Origin: Aureimonas sp. Leaf324
GTDB taxonomy: Bacteria > Pseudomonadota > Alphaproteobacteria > Rhizobiales > Rhizobiaceae
Direction of reading: 5' to 3'
NCBI RefSeq assembly: GCF_001423245.1
Contig: NZ_LMOH01000012.1
Location: 247,671-311,670 of the forward strand
DNA: 64,000 nucleotides
This document shows, piece by piece, positions 25,325-35,514 of this stretch (position 1 is its first letter; each line of letters starts with the position of its first letter). A program made the position numbers and the translations under genes. The notes under the pieces are model-generated. The model worked only from the letters and a program-made list of their open reading frames with translations, had not been told where the DNA came from and made no database searches.

Positions 25325-26782
25325 ATGGCCGGTCCCCAGACCCCGTCCACCACCACGCCCAAGGGCGCGCAGATCGAAGAGGAGATGCGTCGCGACGCCA
25401 TGCGCGGCGTGCCGCCCGCCAGCGATGCGCCCGCCTCCGGCCCGAGCCTTGCCGTGGCCCTGCGCGAGGCGCTCGTCACGGCTGCGATCGTCGGCGCGCT
25501 GACGCTGTTCTTCCTGCTGATGCGCACGGACATCGCACCGGGCGGCCTCGTCCTGTCGGTGCGCTGGGATCTCTGGTTCATCGCGATCGCGCTCGCCTTC
25601 GGCGTGCGCCTCGTCCTCAGCCTCGTGCTCTTCCAGCGCAAGGAGAAGGGCACGGGCTCGGCCAAGGCCGGCAAATCCGTCTCCACCAAGGGCGCCGGCC
25701 TCGGCCGCTTCCTCGGCGTCGGGCTTCTCGGGCTTGCGCTGGTGCTGCCGTTCCTGATCCAGGTCGTGGCGCCGTCGAGCGACCGCTACCTAATCGACCT
25801 CTCCATCCTGATCCTGACCTATGTCATGCTCGGCTGGGGCCTCAATATCGTGGTCGGTCTCGCGGGCCTTCTCGATCTCGGCTACGTCGCGTTCTACGCG
25901 GTCGGTGCCTATTCCTTCGCGCTGCTCGCGATCAACTTCGATCTCGGCTTCTGGGTCTGCCTGCCGATGGCCGGCCTCTTCGCGGCGCTCTGGGGCATCG
26001 TGCTCGGCTTCCCGGTGCTGCGCCTGCGGGGCGACTACCTCGCCATCGTGACGCTTGCCTTCGGCGAGATCATCCGCGTGGTGCTCCTCAACTGGTACCA
26101 GGTGACGGGCGGCCCGAACGGTCTTCTCGGCATCCCGCGTCCGACCCTCTTCGGCCTCGACTTCGGCCGCGGCGAAGGCTCGTTCTCGGACTATTTCGGG
26201 ATCCAGTACGACGGCATCCACCGCTTCATCTTCCTCTACTACATCATCCTCGCGCTGGCCCTCCTCACCAACTTCGTGACGCTGCGCATGCGCCGCATGC
26301 CGGTCGGCCGCGCATGGGAAGCGCTGCGCGAGGACGAGATCGCCTGCCGGGCGCTCGGCATCAACACGACCAACGTCAAGCTGACGGCGTTTGCGACGGG
26401 CGCCATGTTCGGCGGCTTCGCGGGCTCGTTCTTCGCCACGCGCCAGGGCTTCATCTCGCCGGAGAGCTTCACCTTCCTCGAATCGGCGATCATCCTCGCC
26501 ATCGTGGTGCTCGGCGGCCTCGGCTCGCAGATCGGCGTCGTGATCGCGTCGATCGTGATGATCGGCGGCATCGAACTCCTGCGCAATCTCGGCTTCCTCG
26601 AGGTCGTGTTCGGCGCCGGCTTCGATCCCACGCAGTACCGCATGCTGATCTTCGGTGTCGCCATGGTCGCCATCATGGTCTGGAAGCCGCGCGGGCTCGT
26701 GTCCTCCCGCCAGCCATCGGCCGTCTACAAGGAACGCAAGGCGATCGGGGCCGACATGGTCGCTCAGGGCGAGGGGCACTGA
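25325..26782 (+). CDS. livM: Branched-chain amino acid ABC transporter permease LivM
   Basis: Second permease, 485 aa. The first ~150 residues include a Pro/Ala-rich cytoplasmic segment and two to three extra helices (the LivM N-terminal domain, DUF3382 type). The core follows with [39 protein letters not shown] and the EAA-like loop [20 protein letters not shown]. It starts two bases after the livH stop, and livG follows after two bases. Confidence 0.94.
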   Translation: MAGPQTPSTTTPKGAQIEEEMRRDAMRGVPPASDAPASGPSLAVALREALVTAAIVGALTLFFLLMRTDIAPGGLVLSVRWDLWFIAIALAFGVRLVLSLVLFQRKEKGTGSAKAGKSVSTKGAGLGRFLGVGLLGLALVLPFLIQVVAPSSDRYLIDLSILILTYVMLGWGLNIVVGLAGLLDLGYVAFYAVGAYSFALLAINFDLGFWVCLPMAGLFAALWGIVLGFPVLRLRGDYLAIVTLAFGEIIRVVLLNWYQVTGGPNGLLGIPRPTLFGLDFGRGEGSFSDYFGIQYDGIHRFIFLYYIILALALLTNFVTLRMRRMPVGRAWEALREDEIACRALGINTTNVKLTAFATGAMFGGFAGSFFATRQGFISPESFTFLESAIILAIVVLGGLGSQIGVVIASIVMIGGIELLRNLGFLEVVFGAGFDPTQYRMLIFGVAMVAIMVWKPRGLVSSRQPSAVYKERKAIGADMVAQGEGH

Positions 26783-26784
26783 CC

Positions 26785-27771
26785 ATGGCGATGACGACGG
26801 AAACGACGGGTCGCTGGATGCGCGACCCGGTGCTGACGGTCGAGCACCTGACCATGCGGTTCGGGGGGCTCGTCGCGATCAACGACCTGTCCTTCGAGGT
26901 CGGTCGCGGCGACATCACCGCGCTGATCGGCCCGAACGGCGCCGGCAAGACGACCGTGTTCAACTGCGTGACCGGCTTCTACAAGCCGACCGAGGGCCGC
27001 ATCGCGCTTCGCCGCGGCACCGGCATCGGCCAGGACGAGGTGGTGGCCCTCACCCGCACGGGCGCCCAGAGCCGCAAGGTTTCGGGCGGCGAGGTGTTCC
27101 TGCTCGAGCGCATGAGCGACTTCCGCATCACGGAAGTCGCTGGCGTCGCGCGCACCTTCCAGAACATCCGCCTCTTCGGCGGCATGACGGTGTTCGAGAA
27201 CCTCCTCGTCGCCCAGCACAACAAGCTGATGGCGGCGTCCGGCTTCACGATCGGCGGCCTTCTCGGCCTGCCGGGCTACCGGCGCGCCAAGGAAGCCGCG
27301 CAGGATCGCGCAGTCGACTGGCTGAAGCGCACCGCCCTCCTCCACCGGGCCGACGACCCGGCGGCCGATCTCTCCTACGGCGACCAGCGCCGGCTGGAGA
27401 TCGCGCGCGCCATGTGCACCGACCCGGTGCTCCTGTGCCTCGATGAGCCAGCCGCCGGCCTCAACCCGCGCGAGTCGGCCGAACTCAACACGCTTCTGCG
27501 CTCGCTGCGCGACGACTTCGGCGTGTCGATCCTCCTGATCGAGCACGACATGGGCGTCGTCATGGAGATTTCCGATCACGTCGTGGTGCTCGACTACGGC
27601 ACCAAGATCTCGGACGGCACCGCGCATGCGGTCCGCAACGATCCGCGCGTCATCGCCGCCTATCTCGGCGTCGACGACGAGGAGGTCGAGGCGGTGGAAG
27701 CCAAGCTCGACCAGGGCGACATCGACGGCGCGGTCGCCACGGCCGGACTGCCGGGAGGAGCGGGCGCATGA
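26785..27771 (+). CDS. livG: Branched-chain amino acid ABC transporter ATP-binding protein LivG
   Basis: ATPase of 328 aa. Walker A is GPNGAGKTTVF, the Q-loop segment is VARTFQNIRLFGGMTVFENL, the signature is LSYGDQRRLEIARA, and Walker B is VLLCLDEPAAGLNP, followed by the H-loop in LLIEHDMGVV. Compared with E. coli LivG (255 aa) it carries a ~30-residue insert after Walker A (GTGIGQDEVVALTRTGAQSR) and an acidic C-terminal extension, both common in rhizobial homologues. Its stop overlaps the livF start (ATGA). Confidence 0.94.
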   Translation: MAMTTETTGRWMRDPVLTVEHLTMRFGGLVAINDLSFEVGRGDITALIGPNGAGKTTVFNCVTGFYKPTEGRIALRRGTGIGQDEVVALTRTGAQSRKVSGGEVFLLERMSDFRITEVAGVARTFQNIRLFGGMTVFENLLVAQHNKLMAASGFTIGGLLGLPGYRRAKEAAQDRAVDWLKRTALLHRADDPAADLSYGDQRRLEIARAMCTDPVLLCLDEPAAGLNPRESAELNTLLRSLRDDFGVSILLIEHDMGVVMEISDHVVVLDYGTKISDGTAHAVRNDPRVIAAYLGVDDEEVEAVEAKLDQGDIDGAVATAGLPGGAGA

Positions 27772-28532
27772 GCGCGACGATGACTGCAACCCCTGCGGCG
27801 ACGGCGACGGCCCAACCGCTTCTGTCGATCCGGGGCGTCGAGACCTTTTACGGCAAGATCCAGGCGCTGAAGGGCGTCGACCTCGACGTCGGCGACGGCG
27901 AGATCGTGACGTTGATCGGCGCCAACGGCGCCGGCAAGTCGACGCTGATGATGACGATCTGCGGCAACCCGCGCGCGCGTTCGGGCCAGATCCTTTATCG
28001 CGGCGAGGACATCTCGCAGCTGCCGACCCACACGATCATGACCCGCCAGATCGCGCAGTCGCCCGAAGGGCGGCGCATCTTCGGCCGCATGACCGTGATG
28101 GAGAACCTGCAGATGGGCACGACGCTCGTCGGGCAGGAGCATTTCGACGACGACCTGCGCAAGGTGTTCGAGCTGTTTCCGCGCCTCAAGGAGCGCGCCG
28201 GCCAGCGCGGCGGCACGCTGTCGGGCGGCGAGCAACAGATGCTAGCGATCGCTCGCGCGCTGATGAGCCGGCCGAAGCTCCTCCTCCTCGACGAGCCCTC
28301 GCTCGGCCTTGCCCCGCTGATCGTTAAGCAGATCTTCGAGGCGGTGCGCGAGCTCAACCGCAACGAGGGCCTGACGGTCTTCCTCGTCGAGCAGAATGCC
28401 TTCCACGCGCTCCGCCTCGCCCATCGCGGCTACGTGATGGTCAACGGCCGCATCACCATGAGCGGCACCGGGCGCGAGCTTCTCGCCCGCGAGGAAGTCC
28501 GCAGCGCCTATCTCGAAGGAGGGCATCACTAA
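27768..28532 (+). CDS. livF: Branched-chain amino acid ABC transporter ATP-binding protein LivF
   Basis: Second ATPase, 254 aa. It has Walker A GANGAGKSTLMMTICG, the LivF-typical QSPEGRRIFGRMTVMENLQM, the signature LSGGEQQMLAIARALMSRP, Walker B LLLLDEPSLGLAP and the H-loop-type segment FLVEQNAFHAL. A leader of ~15 residues of Thr/Ala precedes the core. It overlaps livG by four bases and shares one base (TAATG) with the next gene, so translation is coupled. Confidence 0.94.
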   Translation: MSATMTATPAATATAQPLLSIRGVETFYGKIQALKGVDLDVGDGEIVTLIGANGAGKSTLMMTICGNPRARSGQILYRGEDISQLPTHTIMTRQIAQSPEGRRIFGRMTVMENLQMGTTLVGQEHFDDDLRKVFELFPRLKERAGQRGGTLSGGEQQMLAIARALMSRPKLLLLDEPSLGLAPLIVKQIFEAVRELNRNEGLTVFLVEQNAFHALRLAHRGYVMVNGRITMSGTGRELLAREEVRSAYLEGGHH

Positions 28533-28876
28533 TGCAGAAGGAAATGGCCCTCCTCTGGGAGGTGACGTTCTTCGAGTTCCTCATCGTCACCGTCGTGATC
28601 GGCGGCGCGCTGGCCTATGCGATCGGGCGCTCGACCGCCCGCTCGTGGAGCGGTTGGGGCCTGATGATCTTTTACTGCCTGCTGCTCACGGTCGCGATTC
28701 GCTTCCTGCATTTCAGCCTGTTCCACGGGACGTTCTTTCTTCCCGCGGCCACGCTGCCGACCGCCCTGCACTACGCCTTGATCGACTTCGCCGTGATTCT
28801 CACGCTCGCCTCGTTCGGGCGCGGGCGCACGCGGTCCGCCCAGATGGCGCGGCAGTACCGGTTCGAGAAGGCATAA
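28532..28876 (+). CDS. Small membrane protein of the liv operon (DUF6867-like)
   Basis: A 114-residue protein with three hydrophobic segments (FFEFLIVTVVIGGALAYAIG, GWGLMIFYCLLLTVAIRFL, ALHYALIDFAVILTLASFGR) and a basic C-terminus ending RQYRFEKA. Its ATG overlaps the livF stop by one base, so it is made with the transporter. I believe it belongs to the DUF6867 family found next to liv genes in Rhizobiales; the family has no established function. An accessory or assembly role for the ABC transporter is a reasonable inference only. Confidence 0.8.
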   Translation: MQKEMALLWEVTFFEFLIVTVVIGGALAYAIGRSTARSWSGWGLMIFYCLLLTVAIRFLHFSLFHGTFFLPAATLPTALHYALIDFAVILTLASFGRGRTRSAQMARQYRFEKA

Positions 28877-28889
28877 AACTTGAGCATTC

Positions 28890-28930
28890 GCCCGATCGCT
28901 GAAAAAAAGCGGCAGAAATGGGCGATCGGC
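28890..28930 (+). promoter_or_regulatory. Bulged hairpin in the liv intercistronic gap
   Basis: GCCCGATCGC (28890-28899) pairs with GCGATCGGC (28922-28930) as nine base pairs with one bulged C. The sequence GATCG(G)CTGAAAA is also directly repeated about 30 bases apart (28894 and 28924). No T-run follows. It may attenuate or stabilise mRNA between the permease/ATPase genes and the binding-protein gene, or bind a regulator as two direct sites. Confidence 0.4.
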
Positions 28931-29045
28931 TGAAAATGGCTATTCCGCTCGGCAAGGGCTTGGTCTTTACTCCCCCCGGGGACGAAACGCGCGAACCCGC
29001 CGGACCGGCCGAGACGGTTCGGGAATCAACAGGGAAAACAGAACG

Positions 29046-30158
<1,113 letters not shown>

Positions 30159-30183
30159 GCGACGCCCCATGTGAGACACGAGA

Positions 30184-30220
30184 GGCCCGGCATGGAGACA
30201 TGCCGGGCCCCTTTCGTTTT
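30184..30220 (+). terminator. Intrinsic terminator of the liv operon
   Basis: An 11-base perfect stem GGCCCGGCATG/CATGCCGGGCC with a GAGA tetraloop is followed by CCTTTCGTTTT. It begins 26 bases past the livJ stop. Confidence 0.88.
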
Positions 30221-30989
30221 CGCGGCAGCCGGCCCGACACAGGCGGTCGCATTCGTGGAGTCGAGGACGACGTCGGCCCCGCATTCCGCAGTGGGGCGAG
30301 AAGCGCATTCAGAAGGCTCCGCCCCACGGCGAGCGTCGCACTCTTTGCGAGCTGGGCGATGCGAAAGGCCATGGCGGCGCCGAGTTAGCCGGAGGTCGGA
30401 AGGTCGATCCTGCTCGTGAACTCCTGGGAGCTTTTCCGGCCGGCTCGAACCGTCATCATCGTTCTACGGATGCAGGCTGCGCAGCGGAGCGCTTCCGCTC
30501 CGAGCTGGCGTCTGTCGTCGGTCACGACGCAACGGCATCGCGCCCTCTAGCGCGTTGACGCGAGACGAAGTCACCTTCGCGTCGACCATTCAATCCGGTC
30601 GGAAACGCTCCGTCGTGGCTCGGTCATTGCGAGGCGTTCACTCAGCTGCCCCGCCTTCGTGAACAAGCACGACGATCCTCTTAGCGGGGCGCCAGATGGC
30701 CCTGGCAACGACGCGGCGTCGGACACACGCCTTCGCCGCGCAACCTCCTGGGAAGCCGGCTCTCCGACCCACACGGTCCGCCCGATCTACGATGTTGGCA
30801 TATGGCCCGGCTTGGTCGCCGGGCGGCCGCAACTCTTCGTTGCGGAGGATGCACCGCGCGTCCTCCGGCAGCGGCCATGCCGGCGAGGGCATCGACAACC
30901 AGAGACTCGGCATCGCGACGGGGCGCTCAGCCTTGATCGCCGCCGGTGCGATCCACGACGGTGAGACGACCAGTCTCCTGCGCTCAGCC
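30221..30989. other. Gene-poor stretch between liv and xylB
   Basis: Nearly 770 bases contain no recognised gene. Several frames stay open but are arginine/proline-rich with no family resemblance and no good ribosome site, and base composition seems slightly lower in GC than flanking coding DNA. It may be a decayed gene or a site of past insertion, but I find no transposase remnant, tRNA or terminal repeats. Confidence 0.4.
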
Positions 30990-31031
30990 GCCTCCCCTCC
31001 TGCGCGCCCTGACGGTCGCAGGAGGGGAGGC
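30990..31031 (-). terminator. Long GC-rich hairpin at the xylB 3' end
   Basis: A perfect 15-base stem (GCCTCCCCTCCTGCG/CGCAGGAGGGGAGGC) with a 12-base loop starts one base past the xylB stop on the minus strand. It lacks a T-run, so it is either a Rho-type or mRNA 3'-end protecting hairpin. Confidence 0.55.
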
Positions 31032-31032
31032 C

Positions 31033-32490
31033 TCAGGCACGGCCAGCCGCCATCAGCGCGGGATAGAGCGAACGGTAGCGATCGTGGGCGCGGGCGAAGG
31101 ATTCGACCATCGTCTCGTCCGGCTCGTAGCGGGCCGCGATCGGCGGTTCGGTCATCACCGAGTCCGGGTCCGCGCCGGTGGCCGCGCAGATGCCGAGGCG
31201 CGCCGCACCGAAGGCGGCGCCGAAATCGCCGGCGGCCGGCAGCGCGACCGGCGTTTCGAGGACGCTTGCCATGATCTTCAGCCAAAGCTCGGAGCGCGAG
31301 CCGGCGCCGACCGCGATCAGCTGGCGCACCCACGAGGCATGCGGGGCGGCATCCAGGCAGTCGCGGATCGAGAAGGCGACGCCTTCCAGTACCGCGCGCA
31401 CCATGTCGGCGCGGCTCGTATCGGCCTGGAGGCCGATGAAGGCGCCGCGCACGGCGGCGTCGTTGTGGGGCGTGCGCTCGCCCGAGAGATAGGGCAGGAA
31501 CAGAAGCCGCCCCGGCGCACGCAGGTCGTCCCCCGCCTGCGCGACGAGCGCGCCCGGTTTCTCGGCGAGAACGCCGGACAGCCATTCCAGCGAGCCCGCC
31601 GCCGACAGCGTCACGCCCATCTGGTGCCAGAGGCCGGGAAGCGCGTGACAGAAGGTGTGGAGCGCCGTGTCGGGAACCGGGTCGTAACCGGCGCTCGCCG
31701 TGAACAGGACGCCGGACGTGCCGAGCGACAGGAAGCCGGTGCCGGGCCGCGTGACGCCGACGCCGCAGGCCGAGGCCGCATTGTCGCCGCCGCCGCCCGC
31801 GACCACGACGCCCTGCGGCAGGCCCCAGCGGCTGGCGAGTTCGGGGCGCAGCGTGCCGCTCGCCTCGGTGCCTTCGACGAGGCGCGGCATCTCGGCCTCC
31901 GAGAGCTTCGTCCGGCGCAGCATCGTCGACGACCAGCGCCGCTCGCCGGTGCGCAGCCAGGCGGTGCCGGCAGCATCCGACATGTCGGACGCGGCCTCGC
32001 CCGTCAGCCAGAGACGCAGGTAGTCCTTCGGCAGGAGCACGCGGCGCACGCGCTCGAAGATTCGCGGCTCGTTGCGCGACACCCAGAGGAGCTTCGGCGC
32101 GGTGAAGCCGGGAAACACGATGTTGCCGGTGATCGCGCGCGCTTCCTCGTCGTCGAGTTCCTCGGCCTCCTCGTGGGATCGCGTGTCGTTCCAGAGAATG
32201 CAGGGACGCAGCACCTCGTCGGCCCCGTCGAGCAGCGTCGCGCCGTGCATCTGGCCGGACAGGCCGATGCCGCGCATGGACGCCATCGCGGCCGCGTGCT
32301 TCGACTGCAACTCCGCGAGCACCGCCTCGCAGGCAGCGATCCAGTCGGCCGGCGCCTGCTCCGACCAGCCGAAGGCGGGTCTCGTGACGTTCAGCGAGGC
32401 GCTGGCCGTGGCGACGGGGTTCTGATCCTCGTCGACGATCAGGGCCTTCAGCGACGACGTGCCCAGATCCAGCCCGAGATAATGGCCCAT
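31033..32490 (-). CDS. xylB: Xylulokinase
   Basis: FGGY-family sugar kinase of 485 aa (E. coli XylB 484 aa), phosphorylating D-xylulose to xylulose 5-phosphate. The N-terminal domain begins MGHYLGLDLGTSSLKALIVD (phosphate-1 motif) and has GIGLSGQMHGATLLD, the xylulokinase pattern, and PCILWNDTRS. The C-terminal domain has VVAGGGGDNAASACGVG, FLSLGTSGVLF, LPYLSGERTPHND and IAVGAGSRSELWLKIM. The ATG at 32490 is preceded by GGAGGAGG about ten bases away; an upstream in-frame start would add 33 unrelated residues. No xylose isomerase or xylose transporter is in the window, so the pentose or polyol route it serves is unknown. Confidence 0.92.
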   Translation of the reverse strand: MGHYLGLDLGTSSLKALIVDEDQNPVATASASLNVTRPAFGWSEQAPADWIAACEAVLAELQSKHAAAMASMRGIGLSGQMHGATLLDGADEVLRPCILWNDTRSHEEAEELDDEEARAITGNIVFPGFTAPKLLWVSRNEPRIFERVRRVLLPKDYLRLWLTGEAASDMSDAAGTAWLRTGERRWSSTMLRRTKLSEAEMPRLVEGTEASGTLRPELASRWGLPQGVVVAGGGGDNAASACGVGVTRPGTGFLSLGTSGVLFTASAGYDPVPDTALHTFCHALPGLWHQMGVTLSAAGSLEWLSGVLAEKPGALVAQAGDDLRAPGRLLFLPYLSGERTPHNDAAVRGAFIGLQADTSRADMVRAVLEGVAFSIRDCLDAAPHASWVRQLIAVGAGSRSELWLKIMASVLETPVALPAAGDFGAAFGAARLGICAATGADPDSVMTEPPIAARYEPDETMVESFARAHDRYRSLYPALMAAGRA

Positions 32491-32685
32491 TCGCGTCCCG
32501 TCCTCCTCCGGTCGGGAAACCCCGAGCGGCGATGATTCTTTCCTGAGTTTCACAGGTAACGTCGGATGCCGGTCATCATCAACCGCCAACCGTGCATCGG
32601 TGAAGCCGGAGCGGCCCCGACCGCTTCTGATCCGGCGCCGAACAGGCTAGAAGCGGCTTGAAGCGCATCAGCACCGGACCATTCC

Positions 32686-33543
32686 ATGACCCGCATCGTC
32701 TACGTCAACGGCGCGTATCGCCCGGAAACCGAAGCCAAGGTCTCGGTCTTCGATCGAGGCTTCCTGTTCGCCGATGCGGTCTACGAGGTGACGGCGGTGA
32801 TCGGTGGCAAGCTGATCGATTTTCCCGGCCATTGCGCACGCCTGCGCCGGTCGCTCGCCGAACTCGGTCTGCCCTCGCCCGCGACCGACGACGAGATTCT
32901 CGCCATCCACCGCGAACTCGTCGCGCGCAACGGGCTGGAACTCGGACACGTCTACCTCATGGTGACCCGTGGCGAGGCCGACCGCGACTTCGTCTTCCCC
33001 AAGGCCGACACGCCGGCGAGCTTCGTCCTCTTCACGCAGCGACGCGACGCGATCGAGACGCGCGAGGCTGAACACGGCCTCAAGGTCGCCTCGGTGCCCG
33101 ACCTTCGCTGGGGCCGGCGCGACATCAAGACGGTGCAGCTTCTCTACCCGTCGATGGCCAAGATGGAGGCCAAGCGGAAGGGCAAGGACGACGCCTGGTT
33201 CGTCGAGAACGGCACCGTCACCGAGGGCACCAGCAACAACGCCTACATCGTCACCCACGACGGCGCGATCCGAACGCGCGCGCTCGGCCACGACATCCTG
33301 CACGGCATCACGCGCGCCGCGCTTCTGAAGGTCGCCGGCGAACTCGGCCTGCACGTCGAGGAACGCCCCTTCACCATCGAGGAGGCGCAGCGCGCGCGCG
33401 AGGCCTTCGTGACCTCGGCCGGCGCCTTCGTGACGCCGGTCGTCGAGATCGACGACGTCGCGGTCGGCGACGGGCGGCCGGGCCCGATCGCGCGCCGCCT
33501 GCGTGCCGCCTATCTCGACGTGGCGATCGCACAGGCCCTTTGA
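32686..33543 (+). CDS. dat: D-amino acid aminotransferase (class IV PLP enzyme)
   Basis: A 285-residue fold-type IV transaminase that interconverts D-amino acids and 2-oxo acids such as D-alanine and D-glutamate. It begins IVYVNGAYRPETEAKVSVFD and has RGFLFADAVYEV, the family signature, then K148 in RDIKTVQLLYP as the PLP Schiff-base lysine and EGTSNNAYIV as the cofactor-phosphate segment. The pattern is closer to D-amino acid aminotransferase than to branched-chain aminotransferase (which has ExxxxN...GTAAEV) or aminodeoxychorismate lyase. It is divergent from xylB; bioY begins 81 bases downstream. The ribosome site is poor. Confidence 0.88.
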   Translation: MTRIVYVNGAYRPETEAKVSVFDRGFLFADAVYEVTAVIGGKLIDFPGHCARLRRSLAELGLPSPATDDEILAIHRELVARNGLELGHVYLMVTRGEADRDFVFPKADTPASFVLFTQRRDAIETREAEHGLKVASVPDLRWGRRDIKTVQLLYPSMAKMEAKRKGKDDAWFVENGTVTEGTSNNAYIVTHDGAIRTRALGHDILHGITRAALLKVAGELGLHVEERPFTIEEAQRAREAFVTSAGAFVTPVVEIDDVAVGDGRPGPIARRLRAAYLDVAIAQAL

Positions 33544-33624
33544 ACCAAGCGGCTCGACGGCGACCGTGCCGTTGCGTAAGAGCCTGCCCCATCGTTTGGC
33601 GTCCCGATCGAAAGGGAAAACCGC

Positions 33625-34188
33625 ATGAGCACCCGCGACATCGTCTTCATCGCCCTGTTCGCCGCCCTGATGGCGGTCCTGGGAACCTTTCCGGCGCTTC
33701 AGGTGCCGCTGATCAACGTTCCGATCACGGCGCAGTCGTTGGGCGTGATGCTGGCGGGCGGCATCCTCGGCGCCCGCCGCGGGACGCTGGCGATCCTCCT
33801 CTTCATCGTGATCGTGCTGGCCGGCCTGCCGCTCCTGTCGGGCGGACGCGGGGGCCTTGCGGTGCTGGCCGGGCCGACGGTCGGGTTCTTCCTCGGCTGG
33901 CTGCCGGCGGCCTTCGTCACCGGCGCGCTGACCGAACGCTTCATGCCGAAGCTGAACTTCGTCACCGCCTTCCTCGCGGCCGTGGCCGGCGGCATTGCGG
34001 TTCTCTACGCCTGCGGCATACCCGGCATCTCGCTGGTCACCGGCACGCCGCTCCTGACGGCCGCCAAGGGCTCGCTCGCCTTCATCCCCGGCGATCTCGT
34101 GAAGGCGGGGCTCGCCGCCGCGATCATCGTGACGGTGTCGAAGGCCTACCCGCTGATCGAGACGCGCACCGCCCGCCGCGCAGGATGA
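33625..34188 (+). CDS. bioY: Biotin ECF transporter substrate-binding component BioY
   Basis: Membrane S-component of 187 aa that binds biotin. It has about six helices and the BioY patterns PLINVPITAQSLGVMLAGGI, GARRGTLAILLF, VLAGPTVGFFLGWLPAAFV and FIPGDLVKAGLAA. AAAGGGAAAACCGC precedes the ATG as a good ribosome site. Its last bases overlap the start of bioM. The order Y-M-N differs from the bioMNY order of many rhizobia. Confidence 0.93.
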   Translation: MSTRDIVFIALFAALMAVLGTFPALQVPLINVPITAQSLGVMLAGGILGARRGTLAILLFIVIVLAGLPLLSGGRGGLAVLAGPTVGFFLGWLPAAFVTGALTERFMPKLNFVTAFLAAVAGGIAVLYACGIPGISLVTGTPLLTAAKGSLAFIPGDLVKAGLAAAIIVTVSKAYPLIETRTARRAG

Positions 34189-34862
34189 TCGAGCTTTCCG
34201 GCGTCGCCCTCGATCGCGCGGGGCGGCGCGTCCTGTCCGCGCTCGACCTCCGCCTGACGGAGCGCCGCATCGGCGTGGTCGGTGCCAACGGTTCGGGCAA
34301 GTCGAGCTTCGTGCGCCTTCTCAACGGCTTGCTGAAACCGAGCGAAGGCGCGGTCCGCGTCTTCGGCATCGAGACGGCCGCCGATCCGAAGGCGGCGCGA
34401 CGGGCCGTCGGCTTCCTGTTCCAGAACCCCGATCATCAGATCGTCTATCCCGGCGTCGCGGAGGACCTCGCCTTCGGGCTGAAGAACCGAGATCTGCCGA
34501 AGCGCGAGATCGGCCCGCGCGTGGAGGCCGCGCTCGCCCGCTTCGGGCTGGCGGGCTTCGGCGAGCGGCTGGTGCACGAGTTGTCGGGCGGCGAGCGCCA
34601 GCTCGTGGCGCTAGCCGGCATCATGGTGCTGGAGCCGCGCCTCCTCGTGCTCGACGAGCCGACGACGCTTCTCGACCTGCGCAACACGCGGCGCGTCATG
34701 GCGGCGGTGGACGCCGCCGACACGCCGGTCGTGATGGTGACGCACGACCTGGCGCTGCTCGAGGGGTTCGACCGGGTGCTGGTGTTCGAGGCCGGTCGCC
34801 TCGTCTGCGACGCGCCGCCCACGGATGCCCTCGACGCCTATCGCCGGATCGCGGGCGCATGA
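34185..34862 (+). CDS. bioM: Biotin ECF transporter ATPase BioM
   Basis: Energy-coupling ATPase of 225 aa with Walker A GANGSGKSSFVRLL, Q-loop FLFQNPDHQIVYPGVAEDL (the FQNPDxQ pattern specific to ECF ATPases), signature LSGGERQLVALAGI, Walker B LLVLDEPTTLLDL and H-loop VVMVTHDL. It overlaps bioY by four bases and bioN by four bases (ATGA at both junctions). Confidence 0.94.
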   Translation: MIELSGVALDRAGRRVLSALDLRLTERRIGVVGANGSGKSSFVRLLNGLLKPSEGAVRVFGIETAADPKAARRAVGFLFQNPDHQIVYPGVAEDLAFGLKNRDLPKREIGPRVEAALARFGLAGFGERLVHELSGGERQLVALAGIMVLEPRLLVLDEPTTLLDLRNTRRVMAAVDAADTPVVMVTHDLALLEGFDRVLVFEAGRLVCDAPPTDALDAYRRIAGA

Positions 34863-35449
34863 TCGCCGATCTCTACCGGCCGGGCGCGTCGCGGCTGCAC
34901 CGGGCGCCGGCGGGCGCGAAGCTCGCAGGACTTGCGGCGATCGGCACGGGTCTTTTCATGGTTCCGAGCCTGCCGCTGTCCTGCGCCGCCTTTGCCGCAG
35001 CGCTCGGTGCGATCGCCGCGGCCGGCCTCGGCTGGCGCTTTGCCGCGCGCTCGCTGCGCGCCGCCCTGCCCGTGGTGCTTCTCGTTGCCGCCGTGCAGGC
35101 CTGGTTCGCGGGCTGGCACGAGGCGGCGCTCTACGGGGTGCGTCTCGCGGCCCTGCTGCTTCTCGCCGGGCTCGTCACCGCGACGACGCGACCCTCGGCC
35201 ATTGCCGAGACGATCGCATGGCTTCTCCAGCCCTTGCGGATAATCGGCGTCGATCCCACACGTGTCGGGCTCGCCTTCGGCCTCGCCGTCCGCTTCGTGC
35301 CGGTGCTGGCCAGCGTCGCGGCCGACATCCGCGAAGCACAGGCCGCACGCGGGCTCGACCGCTCCGTCTTCGCGCTGGCCGTGCCGCTGACGCTGCGCAC
35401 CCTGAGGATGGCCGACGAGATCGCCGAGGCGATCGACGCGCGTAGCTGA
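34859..35449 (+). CDS. bioN: Biotin ECF transporter transmembrane component BioN
   Basis: T-component of 196 aa with about five helices. Conserved parts are RPGASRLHRAPAGAKLAGLA at the start, an AARSLRAALPVVLLVAAVQ helix and the coupling motif segment DIREAQAARGLDRS, which contains the ARG triad that contacts the ATPase. It completes the bioYMN operon for biotin import. The next gene begins 65 bases later and may be separate. Confidence 0.92.
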   Translation: MIADLYRPGASRLHRAPAGAKLAGLAAIGTGLFMVPSLPLSCAAFAAALGAIAAAGLGWRFAARSLRAALPVVLLVAAVQAWFAGWHEAALYGVRLAALLLLAGLVTATTRPSAIAETIAWLLQPLRIIGVDPTRVGLAFGLAVRFVPVLASVAADIREAQAARGLDRSVFALAVPLTLRTLRMADEIAEAIDARS

Positions 35450-35514
35450 CGCGGTGCAGCAAAATCATCGGCCGCCCGCTTGACCCTGCAACCCGTTCGA
35501 CCGACCTTGGCCTC

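Noticed and set aside
30638..31585. 315-codon minus-strand frame extending from xylB into the gene-poor region
   Set aside because: Most of it is a shifted-frame reading of xylB; the remaining part resembles no protein.
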